A stretch of 16,147 nt of DNA from assembly GCA_031284345.1 (NCBI GenBank), contig JAITAC010000010.1, positions 1-16,147 on the forward strand, given 5' to 3'. Of the stretch, positions 1 through 8,470 are shown in pieces (position 1 is the first letter of the stretch; the number at the start of each line of letters is the position of its first letter). This DNA comes from Holosporaceae bacterium. Its GTDB lineage: Bacteria > Pseudomonadota > Alphaproteobacteria > UBA3830. Under the pieces are notes generated by a model. That model saw nothing but the letters and a program-made list of their open reading frames with translations. It made no database searches and was not told the DNA's origin. A program made the translations under genes and the position numbers.

Positions 1-2
1 GA

Positions 3-68
3 ATAATTGCAAATAAAAGAACTGTGGAACTGGTTGATGTCCGGGAGTTTATTCCTAGACCGTCATAA
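3..68 (+). CDS. C-terminal end of an unidentified protein, cut by the window edge
   Basis: An open frame enters from the left edge and runs 21 codons to a TAA stop at 66-68. The visible tail is IIANKRTVELVDVREF followed by IPRPS. I do not recognise the family. In many alphaproteobacteria ruvX or a metabolic enzyme gene precedes gatC, but this tail does not look like the RuvX end as I know it. The frame is short, so it could be chance. It is kept because it is open to the edge and the residues look like ordinary protein rather than low-complexity translation. Confidence 0.4.
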   Translation: MIANKRTVELVDVREFIPRPS

Positions 69-391
69 TCAGTGTGTGGCAGAATTCAGGAGGTGGCGAG
101 ATCAACAGTCCCAAAATTAGATTGCATTGAAAGTAACCTCCTGCAATAATGTATACAAGGTGTTTTTGAGAGACTGTTGCACAATGTGATTTTTCTTGCA
201 AAACAAGGAAGAGCGCAGATGTTGACGTTGTAGCGCAGGACTGCAGGACCGCAGTATGCTTCCTGCACAGGAGGATCTTAGCAGTGGATCTGACGAAGTC
301 GATGGAGAGGAAAAGTCACTATGCCGCGGTTTCTTAGATAATAAATTGTTGGATGTCAACCAGTCGCTGGTGTATATATTAGGAGGTATCG
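69..391 (+). other. 323-base gene-free leader upstream of gatC with complementary SD-like elements
   Basis: No convincing gene was found here. The stretch holds several small inverted repeats: CAGGAGGT (87-94) against ACCTCCTG (136-143); ACTGC (240-244) against GCAGT (251-255) with a six-base loop; and TCCTG (261-265) against CAGGA (268-272). AGGAGG occurs three times, at 89-94, at 269-274 and as the gatC ribosome-binding site at 381-386. All three could pair with the single CCTCCT at 137-142. No clear -35/-10 pair was placed with confidence. It may be an untranslated leader or a decayed gene. Confidence 0.45.
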
Positions 392-676
392 ATGACGGTG
401 TCGAGGGAAGATGTAATGAAGATGTCACATCTTGCTAGAATAAAGATTAGTGAATCAAAAATTGATAAGCTGCGGAACGATCTTAACGTAATATTGCATT
501 TCATCGAGCAATTGAACGAGGTCGATTGTTCGCAGGTGCAAGATTCTCCGCAAGACGTCTCCGATTGCACGCATGAAAGAGATGACGTCGTGGAGCAATG
601 TGATTCAACATTGGTGATGTCCAATGCACCGGAAAAAGAGTGCAATATGTTTGTCGTTCCTAAAGTAGTTGGATAG
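392..676 (+). CDS. gatC: Asp-tRNA(Asn)/Glu-tRNA(Gln) amidotransferase subunit C
   Basis: GatC is the small subunit that stabilises the GatA-GatB pair in the GatCAB amidotransferase. That enzyme converts Glu-tRNA(Gln) to Gln-tRNA(Gln), and Asp-tRNA(Asn) to Asn-tRNA(Asn), in the cytoplasm. The 94-residue product has the family length and the typical N-terminal pattern: VSREDVMKMSHLARIKIS, then a helix with LNVILHFIEQLNEVDCS. The ATG at 392 has a very strong ribosome-binding site, AGGAGG at 381-386, with a five-base spacer, which fixes the start. Usually gatA and gatB follow directly. Here greA follows 30 bases downstream of the stop, so the catalytic subunits must lie elsewhere if the complex is functional. 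The family call is firm. Confidence 0.93.
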   Translation: MTVSREDVMKMSHLARIKISESKIDKLRNDLNVILHFIEQLNEVDCSQVQDSPQDVSDCTHERDDVVEQCDSTLVMSNAPEKECNMFVVPKVVG

Positions 677-706
677 TTTTTTTAGTTAATGGAAAGAGAA
701 AAGTCT

Positions 707-1180
707 ATGGAAAAAGTTCATATGACTCCAGAGGGGTTCAAAAATTTAGAAGAAGAATTGAAAACTTTGAAATTTATCGAACGGCCGGAAATTGTAAAAG
801 CAATTGCAGAGGCACGAGCTCTGGGAGATCTTTCGGAAAATGCCGAGTACCAGTATTCAAAAAATAAACAAGGATTCATAGAAGGACGCATAAAAGAATT
901 GGAATCGAAATTGTCTCGGGCAGAAATTATAGACATAACCAAATTAAATGGCAGCTGCGTTAAGTTCGGAGCAACTGTTATGTTATTTGATAACTCGTCT
1001 GAAATTGAAATAACCTATAAAATAGTTGGTGTTGATGAATCCGATATCAAGAAACGTTTATTGTCCGTAGAATCGCCGTTGGGTAAGGCTTTAATTGGAA
1101 AAAACGTTGGAGACGAAGTAAAATTGCATACGCCTTCGGGGATTAAAGAATACGAAGTGATGGACATAAAATATATATGA
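707..1180 (+). CDS. greA: Transcription elongation factor GreA
   Basis: GreA binds the secondary channel of RNA polymerase and stimulates cleavage of backtracked RNA, rescuing stalled elongation complexes. The product of 157 residues matches the family length. The N-terminal coiled-coil hairpin (about residues 5-75) carries the conserved GDLSENAEYQYSKNKQGF stretch, including the acidic tip residues (D and E) that help hold the catalytic magnesium. The C-terminal globular domain carries VKFGATV, IVGVDESD, SPLGKALIGK and a TPSG-containing end. An upstream in-frame ATG at 689 would add six residues, but it is preceded by a T-run without a ribosome-binding site. The ATG at 707 has a purine-rich GAAAGAGAAAAG upstream and gives the normal MEKVHMTPEGF start. 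It lies between gatC and fabG, probably in one transcript. Confidence 0.95.
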   Translation: MEKVHMTPEGFKNLEEELKTLKFIERPEIVKAIAEARALGDLSENAEYQYSKNKQGFIEGRIKELESKLSRAEIIDITKLNGSCVKFGATVMLFDNSSEIEITYKIVGVDESDIKKRLLSVESPLGKALIGKNVGDEVKLHTPSGIKEYEVMDIKYI

Positions 1181-1207
1181 TCATGGTTTTTATGGAGGAA
1201 AGTTATT

Positions 1208-1945
1208 ATGTTCGATTTATCAGATAAAGTAGCCCTCGTAACTGGCGCTACTGGAGCTATCGGCGGAGCCATAGCACGGGCTTTGCATAAAATGGGAGCA
1301 ATTTTGGCTGTTTCCGGTACAAGAGTGGAAAATTTGGAGAATTTGGCCGATGACCTGTCTGAGAGAGTACATTTATTCGCCTGCAATTTATCTTCCATTA
1401 ACGCCGTTGAAGAGTTGGTTCCCAATGTTGAGCGTATCTGCCAAAAAATCGATATTTTGGTCAATAACGCCGGCATAACCCGGGATAGCCTGCTCATGAG
1501 GATGTCTGATGAGGCTTGGAGCGACGTCATGGTCATTGATCTGGAGGCTCCGTTTCGACTCATGAGAGCCGTATCCAAAAGAATGATAAAGGAAAGATGG
1601 GGACGTATCGTAAATATATCGTCCATTGTGGGAGCCGTGGGAAATCCAGGGCAAACCAATTATGCGGCGGCAAAATCTGGCCTGTTTGGATTGTCAAAGT
1701 CCGCTGCAGTGGAATTGGCGCCTCGGAATATCACTGTGAACTGCGTCGCTCCCGGCTTCATTGACTCCCCCATGGTGGAGCAAATTTCCGCGGCTCACCG
1801 AGAGCATCTGGAAAAAAATATTCCTCTGGGACGAGTCGGAAAACCGGAAGAAGTTGCCGCTGCAGTCGGGTTCCTCTGCAGTCCCGAAGCTTCCTACATA
1901 ACTGGACATGTGCTGCATGTAAATGGTGGCATGGCCATGATCTGA
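1208..1945 (+). CDS. fabG: 3-oxoacyl-[acyl-carrier-protein] reductase
   Basis: FabG is a short-chain dehydrogenase that reduces 3-oxoacyl-ACP with NADPH in each elongation round of type II fatty acid synthesis. The 245-residue product is full length. It shows the Rossmann nucleotide-binding motif TGATGAIG (12-19), NNAG (86-89), and the catalytic Ser139, Tyr152 and Lys156 in NISSIVG and NYAAAKSG. The Ser-to-Tyr and Tyr-to-Lys spacings are those of E. coli FabG. The end HVNGGMAMI matches the usual GGM terminus. The start ATG has GGAGGAAAG just upstream (1194-1202). It follows greA by 27 bases and faces tamB tail to tail. The usual acpP or fabD neighbours are absent here. A close relative, PhaB, reduces acetoacetyl-CoA for PHA synthesis, so a second role with PhaC cannot be excluded from sequence, but FabG is the better fit. 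Confidence 0.92.
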   Translation: MFDLSDKVALVTGATGAIGGAIARALHKMGAILAVSGTRVENLENLADDLSERVHLFACNLSSINAVEELVPNVERICQKIDILVNNAGITRDSLLMRMSDEAWSDVMVIDLEAPFRLMRAVSKRMIKERWGRIVNISSIVGAVGNPGQTNYAAAKSGLFGLSKSAAVELAPRNITVNCVAPGFIDSPMVEQISAAHREHLEKNIPLGRVGKPEEVAAAVGFLCSPEASYITGHVLHVNGGMAMI

Positions 1946-1963
1946 TCATCCACCAGGCTTTTT
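1937..1963 (+). terminator. Weak candidate terminator at the end of fabG
   Basis: ATGAT (1937-1941) and ATCAT (1945-1949) can form a short hairpin across the fabG stop codon, and a TTTTT run sits at 1959-1963. The stem is short and the T-run lies about ten bases away, so this is a poor intrinsic terminator. The 65 bases between the converging fabG and tamB ends show nothing stronger. Confidence 0.25.
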
Positions 1964-2010
1964 CTAGAGAATCATATTGGCATTGTCAAAATCAACTTTT
2001 AAAATCGCTG

Positions 2011-5000
2011 CTAATATCTGTATTTCCAGCTGACGCCTACCTCACCGTTGGTGTTGGCCTTTAGAGACATTTTGGGAGTTATGGATAAATCCACATCAAA
2101 AGAAGTCTCGTCTGAAGTTTTATTGATACTTATATATAAATTGTCGTGTAAATATTTTCCAGCACTAACACTTATGTTATTTTCAGACCGCGAGCTTTTG
2201 TCGGTATTCAGAGAATGAGTTTTTTTCTCGCCGGTGGAAAAGGACAACGTATCAATAATGCCGATGTTTTGAAATGTATTCAGTAGAGAGAAAATATATC
2301 CGCGGCTATTGAAACTGGCTACGGCGTGTGCCAATTGAGCGGCTTCCGAAATGCTTAAATATTTTAAATCTTTGCCAAAAAGTATGTTGGACAAAATTGT
2401 ATCTTTGGAATAGCTTGGAAATGAATATAGATCGAATGTTACGCCTTCTCCCGGCTGGTTATTTATATCCAAATACACCACCAGATCTCCAAAAGTATTA
2501 TTGCACTTGAATTTTGCTTGGGGATCAAATGGAAATTCTCGAAAAAATTCCGCCGATCCTTCGATTATTTTCATTCTTTTTCCGAAGAGATCCAATCGAC
2601 CTTTTGTCATTTTTAATAGTCCGCTCATGGTTCTTTTATTGTTGTGGGTTAGCAGCTGCAGATCCCCTTCCAGCACCATTTCGAAGACCTTGCCCGCAAA
2701 TATTATTTTTGGACAATGCATTTTTATGTCGTAGATCAGGAAATCTTTTTCTGGCAAATTTGCCGGAGCAGCTTTATTTACCACGCGGATTTTATTTTCT
2801 ATGATAATGTCGTCGTTGCTTGGAGAAGTGTCTGTATCTAATTTTCGGATTTTGCATACGGGAACATCGACGTTGCCGGAGATTAGTAGATCATCCAAAT
2901 TTCCGATTATTTTCCCATCACCGACAATGCATATTTGCATATCATCCGAATCGAAAAGCCTATATTTTGCAAATTTAAGGTTCAGATCTGTTTTTATATC
3001 AGAGCATGAATTTTCCAAAAAAATTTTTCCGCTGGCGGTGGATTTTTGTTTTTTGGAATCCAGAAAATCGCCGCTTAAAATCAAGCTATTGTCACCGTTT
3101 CCCACTGCAGAAATCGTTCCGTTTTTGAGAGTCACATCGCCGATGATAAAACGCGCTTTTTTCAATGTGGCGGATCCGGAAATTACCGGATTCATGATGC
3201 TACCGGTAATATGGAGATCGCAATTTAGGATGCCATGCACATCTATTTTATCTGTAAGTTCCAGGAAATTTTTCAAATTAGCATTGGCGGATAAATTGCA
3301 TTTTAAACGTGGATCACGATCGTTCTTTTGGAGAGTGCCATCTGTGAGAAAAACGATCGGCAAAAAAGCGTCCAACTGAACATTTTCATTTTTGCAAGTC
3401 ATGGTGGTTTTTAGGTCGAGTCCATTGCCCACGGCGTTTAGTTTTACATCAATGGTATTTTTTGGGGAGAGCGCAATTGACGCATTTCCATTGCCGGTAA
3501 ATACTCCGCCACTGTTAATTAATTTCAATGATCCGCTTAGCTTACAATTGGGAATATTTTTAGTTAATGCATGAATCCAATTGGTCTGAAGAGAATCGAT
3601 ATTAATATCAATGTTGCGGCCGCTGCAGGAAATATCCGCTCGACCAATACTAACGTTTTTAGCGTTCGCTAAATGGCAGGAAATTTTATAAATATTCCGG
3701 AGAAAATCTAAATTACAAACATCCAGATTACATAAGATTTCCGGAGATTTTATAAAACATTTTTCAAAAAATATTTGCCGGGTGGATTTATTACACTTTC
3801 CATCGGCATAGCAGGAAAAATTATTGCTTGTGACAGTGGATGACAATTGTAATTGTTCTCCTTTTAAATCAAGATGCAAATTCGAGAATTCTATTTTGTA
3901 TAAATTGGCATTTTGGGATCGAATATTGATATTTTCTCCGGCCATGGATGCGTCATAATTGGAGAGAGAATGTCCATCGAAGACCAGGCGTTTCCCGGAA
4001 CATTTGGCGGATAATAATCGATCATTTTTATGAGAAAAACTGCCGCTGCAATCGCCGGAAATCGGTAAAATTTTGTTCCAAAACTCCAGGCGACTGAAAT
4101 TAAAATTAAAAGAATAAATCGATTCCGGTGAAATGGTAAAATCACTGGAAGACGAAATATATCCGGAATTTTTTGCCATCAGTTTTAGATTTTTCACGAC
4201 TATTTTATCTGCAATTTTTGCATCGGCTAGCAAATCGAAATCGTCGCCGTTTATTTGCAAAGAGATCTCGCTGAATTTATCCATTTTGCATTGCAGATGC
4301 TTCAGTTTGAAACCCAAAATATCGATCCATCCAATGTCGCCGGACACGGTTGCAGTTTCATTTTGAAGTTCGCATGTTAGTTGTCCAATGGTATCGGAAG
4401 ATTTTTGGAAAAACACGTTGGCTTGGGTGATAAAACCGTGATTAAAGTTGCATTTGGCGTTTATAATTGCAGTAACGTCTTCAAGATTCTGATTTATTTT
4501 TTGTGGAAGATCACCAATCCACTTTTGCAAAATAATCGCTGTATTTAGATCAGCACGTCGAGATGTCAAATACAAATTTCCAGTAACATTGATGCAATTA
4601 TTTTGATATTCCACGAATGCGTTATTTATTTTTACGTCCAGGAATAAATCGCGATAATTGCCGTCGGATTTTATTTTTATAAATGAATTAGCAATAGCAA
4701 GTTTATAGTTTGTGATATCTTGTGCGAGACCGCACAATTCCAAAATTCCATCGAATCCATGGAGATTTTTAAATTTTATTTTGCTGTTTTCCCAGATGGA
4801 TTCGTTTCCAAAAAGTATAACTTCCACTTCGAGTTCTTGATTTATTTTCCCGTACAATTTATCGATTTTTTCTTCAGACACGTAGTGCAAATTTTCCAAC
4901 ACATATGTGCTTTGGGCAACATTTAAAATTCCTTTTCCGAGAGATAAGTCCGTCGCAAAAAATCGCAAAATTTTCAGCAGCGGAATAAAATTATTGGGGT

Positions 5001-5343
5001 TATTATTGGACTCGTTTTGCGCATCAATTTCTTTTAAAATAAACTTATCAATGTAGATGGAAGATTTATCAAAAAAATGCTTTCTGGTAAGACTTATATT
5101 CTCCAGCACTAGTTCCATACTGGAAGATCTCACCAATATTTTTTTGATGCTCGTAACATTGCCATTGAGTCCTTCGATCTTAAAAATGATGCCTTTGGTT
5201 TCTAAGTATTGACTGACGGCAGTTGCTACGATATTGCGTCCTCCTTCCCAAAAAAGTATGCCGATTCCTAAACCAAGTCCAAATAAAATCGTGGCAAAAA
5301 TTTTAAAAACAATGCGGAATGCTTTTCTAATATTTTTTTTCAA
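2011..5343 (-). CDS. tamB: Translocation and assembly module protein TamB (inner-membrane-anchored bridge)
   Basis: TamB spans the periplasm from the inner membrane to TamA and helps insert outer-membrane proteins; members of this AsmA-like superfamily are also linked to phospholipid transport. The 1110-residue product is in the family's range, slightly shorter than E. coli TamB. It has one N-terminal membrane anchor (about residues 10-32, rich in FGLGLGIGILFW) and a long repetitive beta-rich middle. The conserved C-terminal DUF490/TamB domain includes LLKMTKGRLDLFGK, GSAEFF, FDLYSFPSYSKDTILSNILF, GKDL and a terminal WKYRY strand. No in-frame ATG lies near the N-terminus. The start is a TTG at 5341-5343 with AGGACAGG just upstream, and it overlaps the tamA stop by four bases (TTGA), which indicates translational coupling. 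It is the last gene of the minus-strand unit. The family assignment is strong and the exact client proteins are unknown. Confidence 0.92.
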   Translation of the reverse strand: MKKNIRKAFRIVFKIFATILFGLGLGIGILFWEGGRNIVATAVSQYLETKGIIFKIEGLNGNVTSIKKILVRSSSMELVLENISLTRKHFFDKSSIYIDKFILKEIDAQNESNNNPNNFIPLLKILRFFATDLSLGKGILNVAQSTYVLENLHYVSEEKIDKLYGKINQELEVEVILFGNESIWENSKIKFKNLHGFDGILELCGLAQDITNYKLAIANSFIKIKSDGNYRDLFLDVKINNAFVEYQNNCINVTGNLYLTSRRADLNTAIILQKWIGDLPQKINQNLEDVTAIINAKCNFNHGFITQANVFFQKSSDTIGQLTCELQNETATVSGDIGWIDILGFKLKHLQCKMDKFSEISLQINGDDFDLLADAKIADKIVVKNLKLMAKNSGYISSSSDFTISPESIYSFNFNFSRLEFWNKILPISGDCSGSFSHKNDRLLSAKCSGKRLVFDGHSLSNYDASMAGENINIRSQNANLYKIEFSNLHLDLKGEQLQLSSTVTSNNFSCYADGKCNKSTRQIFFEKCFIKSPEILCNLDVCNLDFLRNIYKISCHLANAKNVSIGRADISCSGRNIDINIDSLQTNWIHALTKNIPNCKLSGSLKLINSGGVFTGNGNASIALSPKNTIDVKLNAVGNGLDLKTTMTCKNENVQLDAFLPIVFLTDGTLQKNDRDPRLKCNLSANANLKNFLELTDKIDVHGILNCDLHITGSIMNPVISGSATLKKARFIIGDVTLKNGTISAVGNGDNSLILSGDFLDSKKQKSTASGKIFLENSCSDIKTDLNLKFAKYRLFDSDDMQICIVGDGKIIGNLDDLLISGNVDVPVCKIRKLDTDTSPSNDDIIIENKIRVVNKAAPANLPEKDFLIYDIKMHCPKIIFAGKVFEMVLEGDLQLLTHNNKRTMSGLLKMTKGRLDLFGKRMKIIEGSAEFFREFPFDPQAKFKCNNTFGDLVVYLDINNQPGEGVTFDLYSFPSYSKDTILSNILFGKDLKYLSISEAAQLAHAVASFNSRGYIFSLLNTFQNIGIIDTLSFSTGEKKTHSLNTDKSSRSENNISVSAGKYLHDNLYISINKTSDETSFDVDLSITPKMSLKANTNGEVGVSWKYRY

Positions 5344-7304
5344 AATGCCTGTCCTAAGCTAATTATAAATTGCATTTTTGAATCTATGCCTTTTCTTCTT
5401 CTCAATGGAAATGCGAAATCTATTCTTACGGGTCCTATGCTGGTAAAATATCGCATACCGGCACCAACTGAGAAAAACCAGCGTTTTGGTTCCGTTTGCA
5501 GATACGGTTTTTGCGAACGATTTTGGGAAATTTTGGCGCCATCTGAAAATATTACCAATCCAAAATTCTGGGAAATTTTTCGTCTAATTTCTGCCCCAAA
5601 TTCCAGGGAGAATTTTCCTCCCATCGGAGAATCCACGGCCAAAACCATTTCCGACGCCATCTGATAGGCGTATCCTCTCGTAGAATTCATGCCTCCGGCG
5701 TACAATCTTTTGTCCAGAGGGATGTCGTCGATTTTGTTTCCAATTATGTTTTTTTGGGCAACGAAAAAGGAAAGCACGTTTTTTTTTAATTCGTCCAGTG
5801 CGTAGTTATAGGAAAATCCCAGATCCAAATTATACAAAGCGTTGATTTGTGCACCTCGCAATCGCGTATAGCAGAATTTTATTGACGATCGATATCCTTC
5901 AGTTGGATCTAAAAAATCGTCGGTATTATCAAAAATAAATTCCAGTGGGAAATGCAGACAATGGTATCTTCTATTATCTTCGGCGTTGCGGAAAAACACT
6001 TCGCAACCGTCAATGTAATTATCCTCCGCGCTGCAGCCGATGCGCATCAGTGTAACAGCCGATAGTGGATAGCGAAACATTACGGAAATTTTATCACTTT
6101 TTTTGAAAAATACGTTTGTGAGTTCCTGTCGTCTGGATATAATGGACTCCATTGCGTTATCATGGAACATTATGTCCGGCTGTGCGAGGGTGACTTCGAA
6201 CGAGTAATCGTTTCTTTTGGATTGCACTTTCATCGGTGTTCCCTCCACCGTAAAGCGCAATTTTTCTCCGCCACCAAAGGCATTATTTCTCACCCAAGAA
6301 GCGCGTGCTATGATGGATTTGAGTTTTGTCTGCGTTTGGGATTTTTTATCAAAATTCATATTTCGCATACTGGAATATAATAAACTGAAATCTATCAAAT
6401 GCTTTTTATCTTCCGTTAATTTTATGAGAATTGGCACTTTATCGCCGACAATTTTTTCTTTCATTGGTTCGATGGACACTTGCGAAAAAATTTGCATATT
6501 CTGAAGGCTCTCTGTAGTTTGTTTTATTTTTCTTGTGTCGAATATTTTGCCTTCGGTCCATTCGATGCGATTTTTTATAAATTCGGTACTGATACCCGGA
6601 AAAGCATCAATTTTCGTATAATAAAAGCGAACTTTTTGTTTCGGATCAATTACCAAATTCAAAGTGGCGATTTTTTTTTCGTAATCCAGATAGACTCTTT
6701 TTTCCAAAATTGTTGGATCGAAAAAGCCATCACTTTGGAGCGCAAAAATCACTTCACCTATGACATTTTTTATTTCGGAAATGGACGCGCTGGTGCTGGA
6801 AAATATTTTTTCGAATTCCCGCTGATAGCTTGTATTAAAATTTTCATCTACGCCGGTGAGCTTAAGATTTAATTTCAAATCGAACTGTTTCCCGAGATTC
6901 ACATATATTTTTACATTGGTATGTTTTTCATCGATGAGTTCGATTTCAGATTTCACAGCGGCGCCAAAAAATCCAAGAATGTGTGCTTTGTTATATATTT
7001 CCACAACATCGTTATCGACTCTATCCACCAAAGATGTTATGTTACTTACGGTTCGGCTAGATTCGCCAAAGGTGCGCAATTCTTTTATGCCTTCTTCTAT
7101 TTCGGAGTCGGAAAAAATTCCGGATAGTGCTCCCAAAACGCTTTCATCTTTCGTAAGATACAGATTCGCTTTGTAATAAAAATCTCGCATATCATCTACA
7201 GATATTTTTAATCCGCAAGGAATAATTTTCGTATGCACAACTCTGATATTTTCTGCCATTGTAGAAAAACCAAGCAACACAAAAAATACATATTTTTTTA
7301 GCAC
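5340..7304 (-). CDS. tamA: Translocation and assembly module protein TamA (Omp85-family outer-membrane barrel)
   Basis: TamA is an Omp85-family outer-membrane protein that works with TamB in inserting certain outer-membrane proteins. The 654-residue product begins with a short hydrophobic signal-like segment (LKKYVFFVLLGFSTMA), followed by periplasmic POTRA-type repeats over roughly residues 20-310. The last of these includes KIDAFPGISTEFIKNRI and a QNMQIFSQVSI strand. The C-terminal beta barrel has the family hallmark AGGMNSTRGYAYQ, with the conserved Arg of the lid-loop RGY motif near residue 543. It also has SIGPVRIDFAFPL and ends in Phe, as expected for an outer-membrane barrel. The start is GTG (7302-7304) with AAGGAAA upstream, overlapping the tgt stop by seven bases. 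BamA is the alternative within Omp85, but the immediately following tamB favours TamA. Confidence 0.9.
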   Translation of the reverse strand: MLKKYVFFVLLGFSTMAENIRVVHTKIIPCGLKISVDDMRDFYYKANLYLTKDESVLGALSGIFSDSEIEEGIKELRTFGESSRTVSNITSLVDRVDNDVVEIYNKAHILGFFGAAVKSEIELIDEKHTNVKIYVNLGKQFDLKLNLKLTGVDENFNTSYQREFEKIFSSTSASISEIKNVIGEVIFALQSDGFFDPTILEKRVYLDYEKKIATLNLVIDPKQKVRFYYTKIDAFPGISTEFIKNRIEWTEGKIFDTRKIKQTTESLQNMQIFSQVSIEPMKEKIVGDKVPILIKLTEDKKHLIDFSLLYSSMRNMNFDKKSQTQTKLKSIIARASWVRNNAFGGGEKLRFTVEGTPMKVQSKRNDYSFEVTLAQPDIMFHDNAMESIISRRQELTNVFFKKSDKISVMFRYPLSAVTLMRIGCSAEDNYIDGCEVFFRNAEDNRRYHCLHFPLEFIFDNTDDFLDPTEGYRSSIKFCYTRLRGAQINALYNLDLGFSYNYALDELKKNVLSFFVAQKNIIGNKIDDIPLDKRLYAGGMNSTRGYAYQMASEMVLAVDSPMGGKFSLEFGAEIRRKISQNFGLVIFSDGAKISQNRSQKPYLQTEPKRWFFSVGAGMRYFTSIGPVRIDFAFPLRRRKGIDSKMQFIISLGQAF

Positions 7305-8470
7305 CAGATTTCCTTTATTTCGTTTAGGGTTCCATTTTCCATGGATGACCTTATGTGTTCCATTAATCTATTCATGAAGCGAATATTATGAACGGCGATG
7401 GCCTGCAGCGCCAGCAATTCATTTGCCTTCAGGAGGTAGTGCAGGTATGCTCTCGAAAAGATTTTACAGCTGGGACAATCGCAATCGGGTTCCAGCGGAG
7501 AGTCATCGTTTTTGTATTGAGAGCGTTTTAAATTTATATGCTCTCTTTGGCTGGAATCGCGATATTTTGCCTTCACCAACGCGCCTCCGTGCCGGGCGAT
7601 TCTGGTCGGATGAACGCAGTCGAACGTATCGATGCCTAAAGCAATTCCCTGAAAAATATCGCATATGCCACCGATGCCCAGCAGATGTATGGGACGAGAT
7701 TTATCCAGTCCGTTCATGGCCATTTCGACCACTTCCATCATTTGAGTTTTATTTGATCCGAGAGTTCCTCCGATGGCGGTGGCGAAAAACGGATGTTCAC
7801 TCACGAATTCTGCGCTACGTTTTCTCAAATCCGCGTGCACTCCGCCCTGCACAATGCCGTAGATCGCTTGGGTACCGTCGTCGCATCTAGCGAATTCCTC
7901 CAGCGATCTTTTTTCCCATCGGTGCGATCTTTCCATGGATTGCTCCGTATATTTTTTATCGCTGTGAAACGGCGTACATTCGTCGAAGGCCACCACAAGA
8001 TCTGCGCCGAGATCCCGCTGCGCCTGCATCGATTTTTCCGGCGTAAGCAATTGTTTGCCGCCGTCCCAGTAGGACTTGAAAACCGCTCCGTCTTCGTCAA
8101 TGGACAACAGCGTCGATGATCCGCAACGACGTCCTTTGATTTCGTCGGCAACGGATCCGTGGCCCAAGCTAAAAATCTGAAATCCACCGGAATCTGTCAG
8201 CATAGGACCATTCCAGCCCATGAATTTATGCAGTCCACCCCGATTCTTTATGTGCTCAGATCCCGGATGCGCAAATAAATGATAGGTATTAGATAAAATA
8301 ATGGACGTTCCGGTCTCCGCCAGTTGCCATGGAGAAATTCCTTTCACGCTGGCCTTCGTCCCGCAAAAAATAAACGCCGGAGTCTCAATAATGCCGTGGG
8401 GAGTTGCGATAATCCCCCTGCGATATCCATTGCGCAAAAAAGTGATTGAAAATTTAAAATTATCGTACAT
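7298..8470 (-). CDS. tgt: tRNA-guanine transglycosylase, Chlamydia-like form
   Basis: Tgt exchanges guanine at position 34 of GUN-anticodon tRNAs for a queuosine-type base. The 390-residue protein has all core elements. Asp93 lies in TDSGGFQ, the nucleophile region is GIDTFDCVHPTR (Asp281, Asp284), and the zinc site is Cys330, Cys332, Cys335 and His361, with the spacing known from Zymomonas Tgt. Two features are unusual. The substrate-pocket loop reads IGGTLGSN (233-240) rather than the common IGGLAVGE, placing Gly at the pocket-Val position. From memory, segments such as SGGFQIFSLGHGSVADEI and the WEKRSL stretch resemble Chlamydia Tgt more than typical proteobacterial Tgt. Cys165 of FDEC is kept. 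The ATG at 8468-8470 overlaps the transporter stop by 11 bases. The function as a Tgt is secure; queuine as substrate is inferred. Confidence 0.93.
   Translation of the reverse strand: MYDNFKFSITFLRNGYRRGIIATPHGIIETPAFIFCGTKASVKGISPWQLAETGTSIILSNTYHLFAHPGSEHIKNRGGLHKFMGWNGPMLTDSGGFQIFSLGHGSVADEIKGRRCGSSTLLSIDEDGAVFKSYWDGGKQLLTPEKSMQAQRDLGADLVVAFDECTPFHSDKKYTEQSMERSHRWEKRSLEEFARCDDGTQAIYGIVQGGVHADLRKRSAEFVSEHPFFATAIGGTLGSNKTQMMEVVEMAMNGLDKSRPIHLLGIGGICDIFQGIALGIDTFDCVHPTRIARHGGALVKAKYRDSSQREHINLKRSQYKNDDSPLEPDCDCPSCKIFSRAYLHYLLKANELLALQAIAVHNIRFMNRLMEHIRSSMENGTLNEIKEIWC

Noticed and set aside
284..337. 17-codon GTG-started frame after AGGAGG at 269-274
   Set aside because: The spacer is long, the peptide has no pattern, and such short frames occur by chance.
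117..428. 103-codon minus-strand frame opposite the gatC leader
   Set aside because: The composition is Ser/Leu/Pro-rich as expected from antisense translation. It has no recognisable motif, and it overlaps the gatC start on the other strand.
256..438. 60-codon plus-strand frame overlapping the start of gatC
   Set aside because: It has no family resemblance, runs into gatC in another frame, and gatC has the strong ribosome-binding site.
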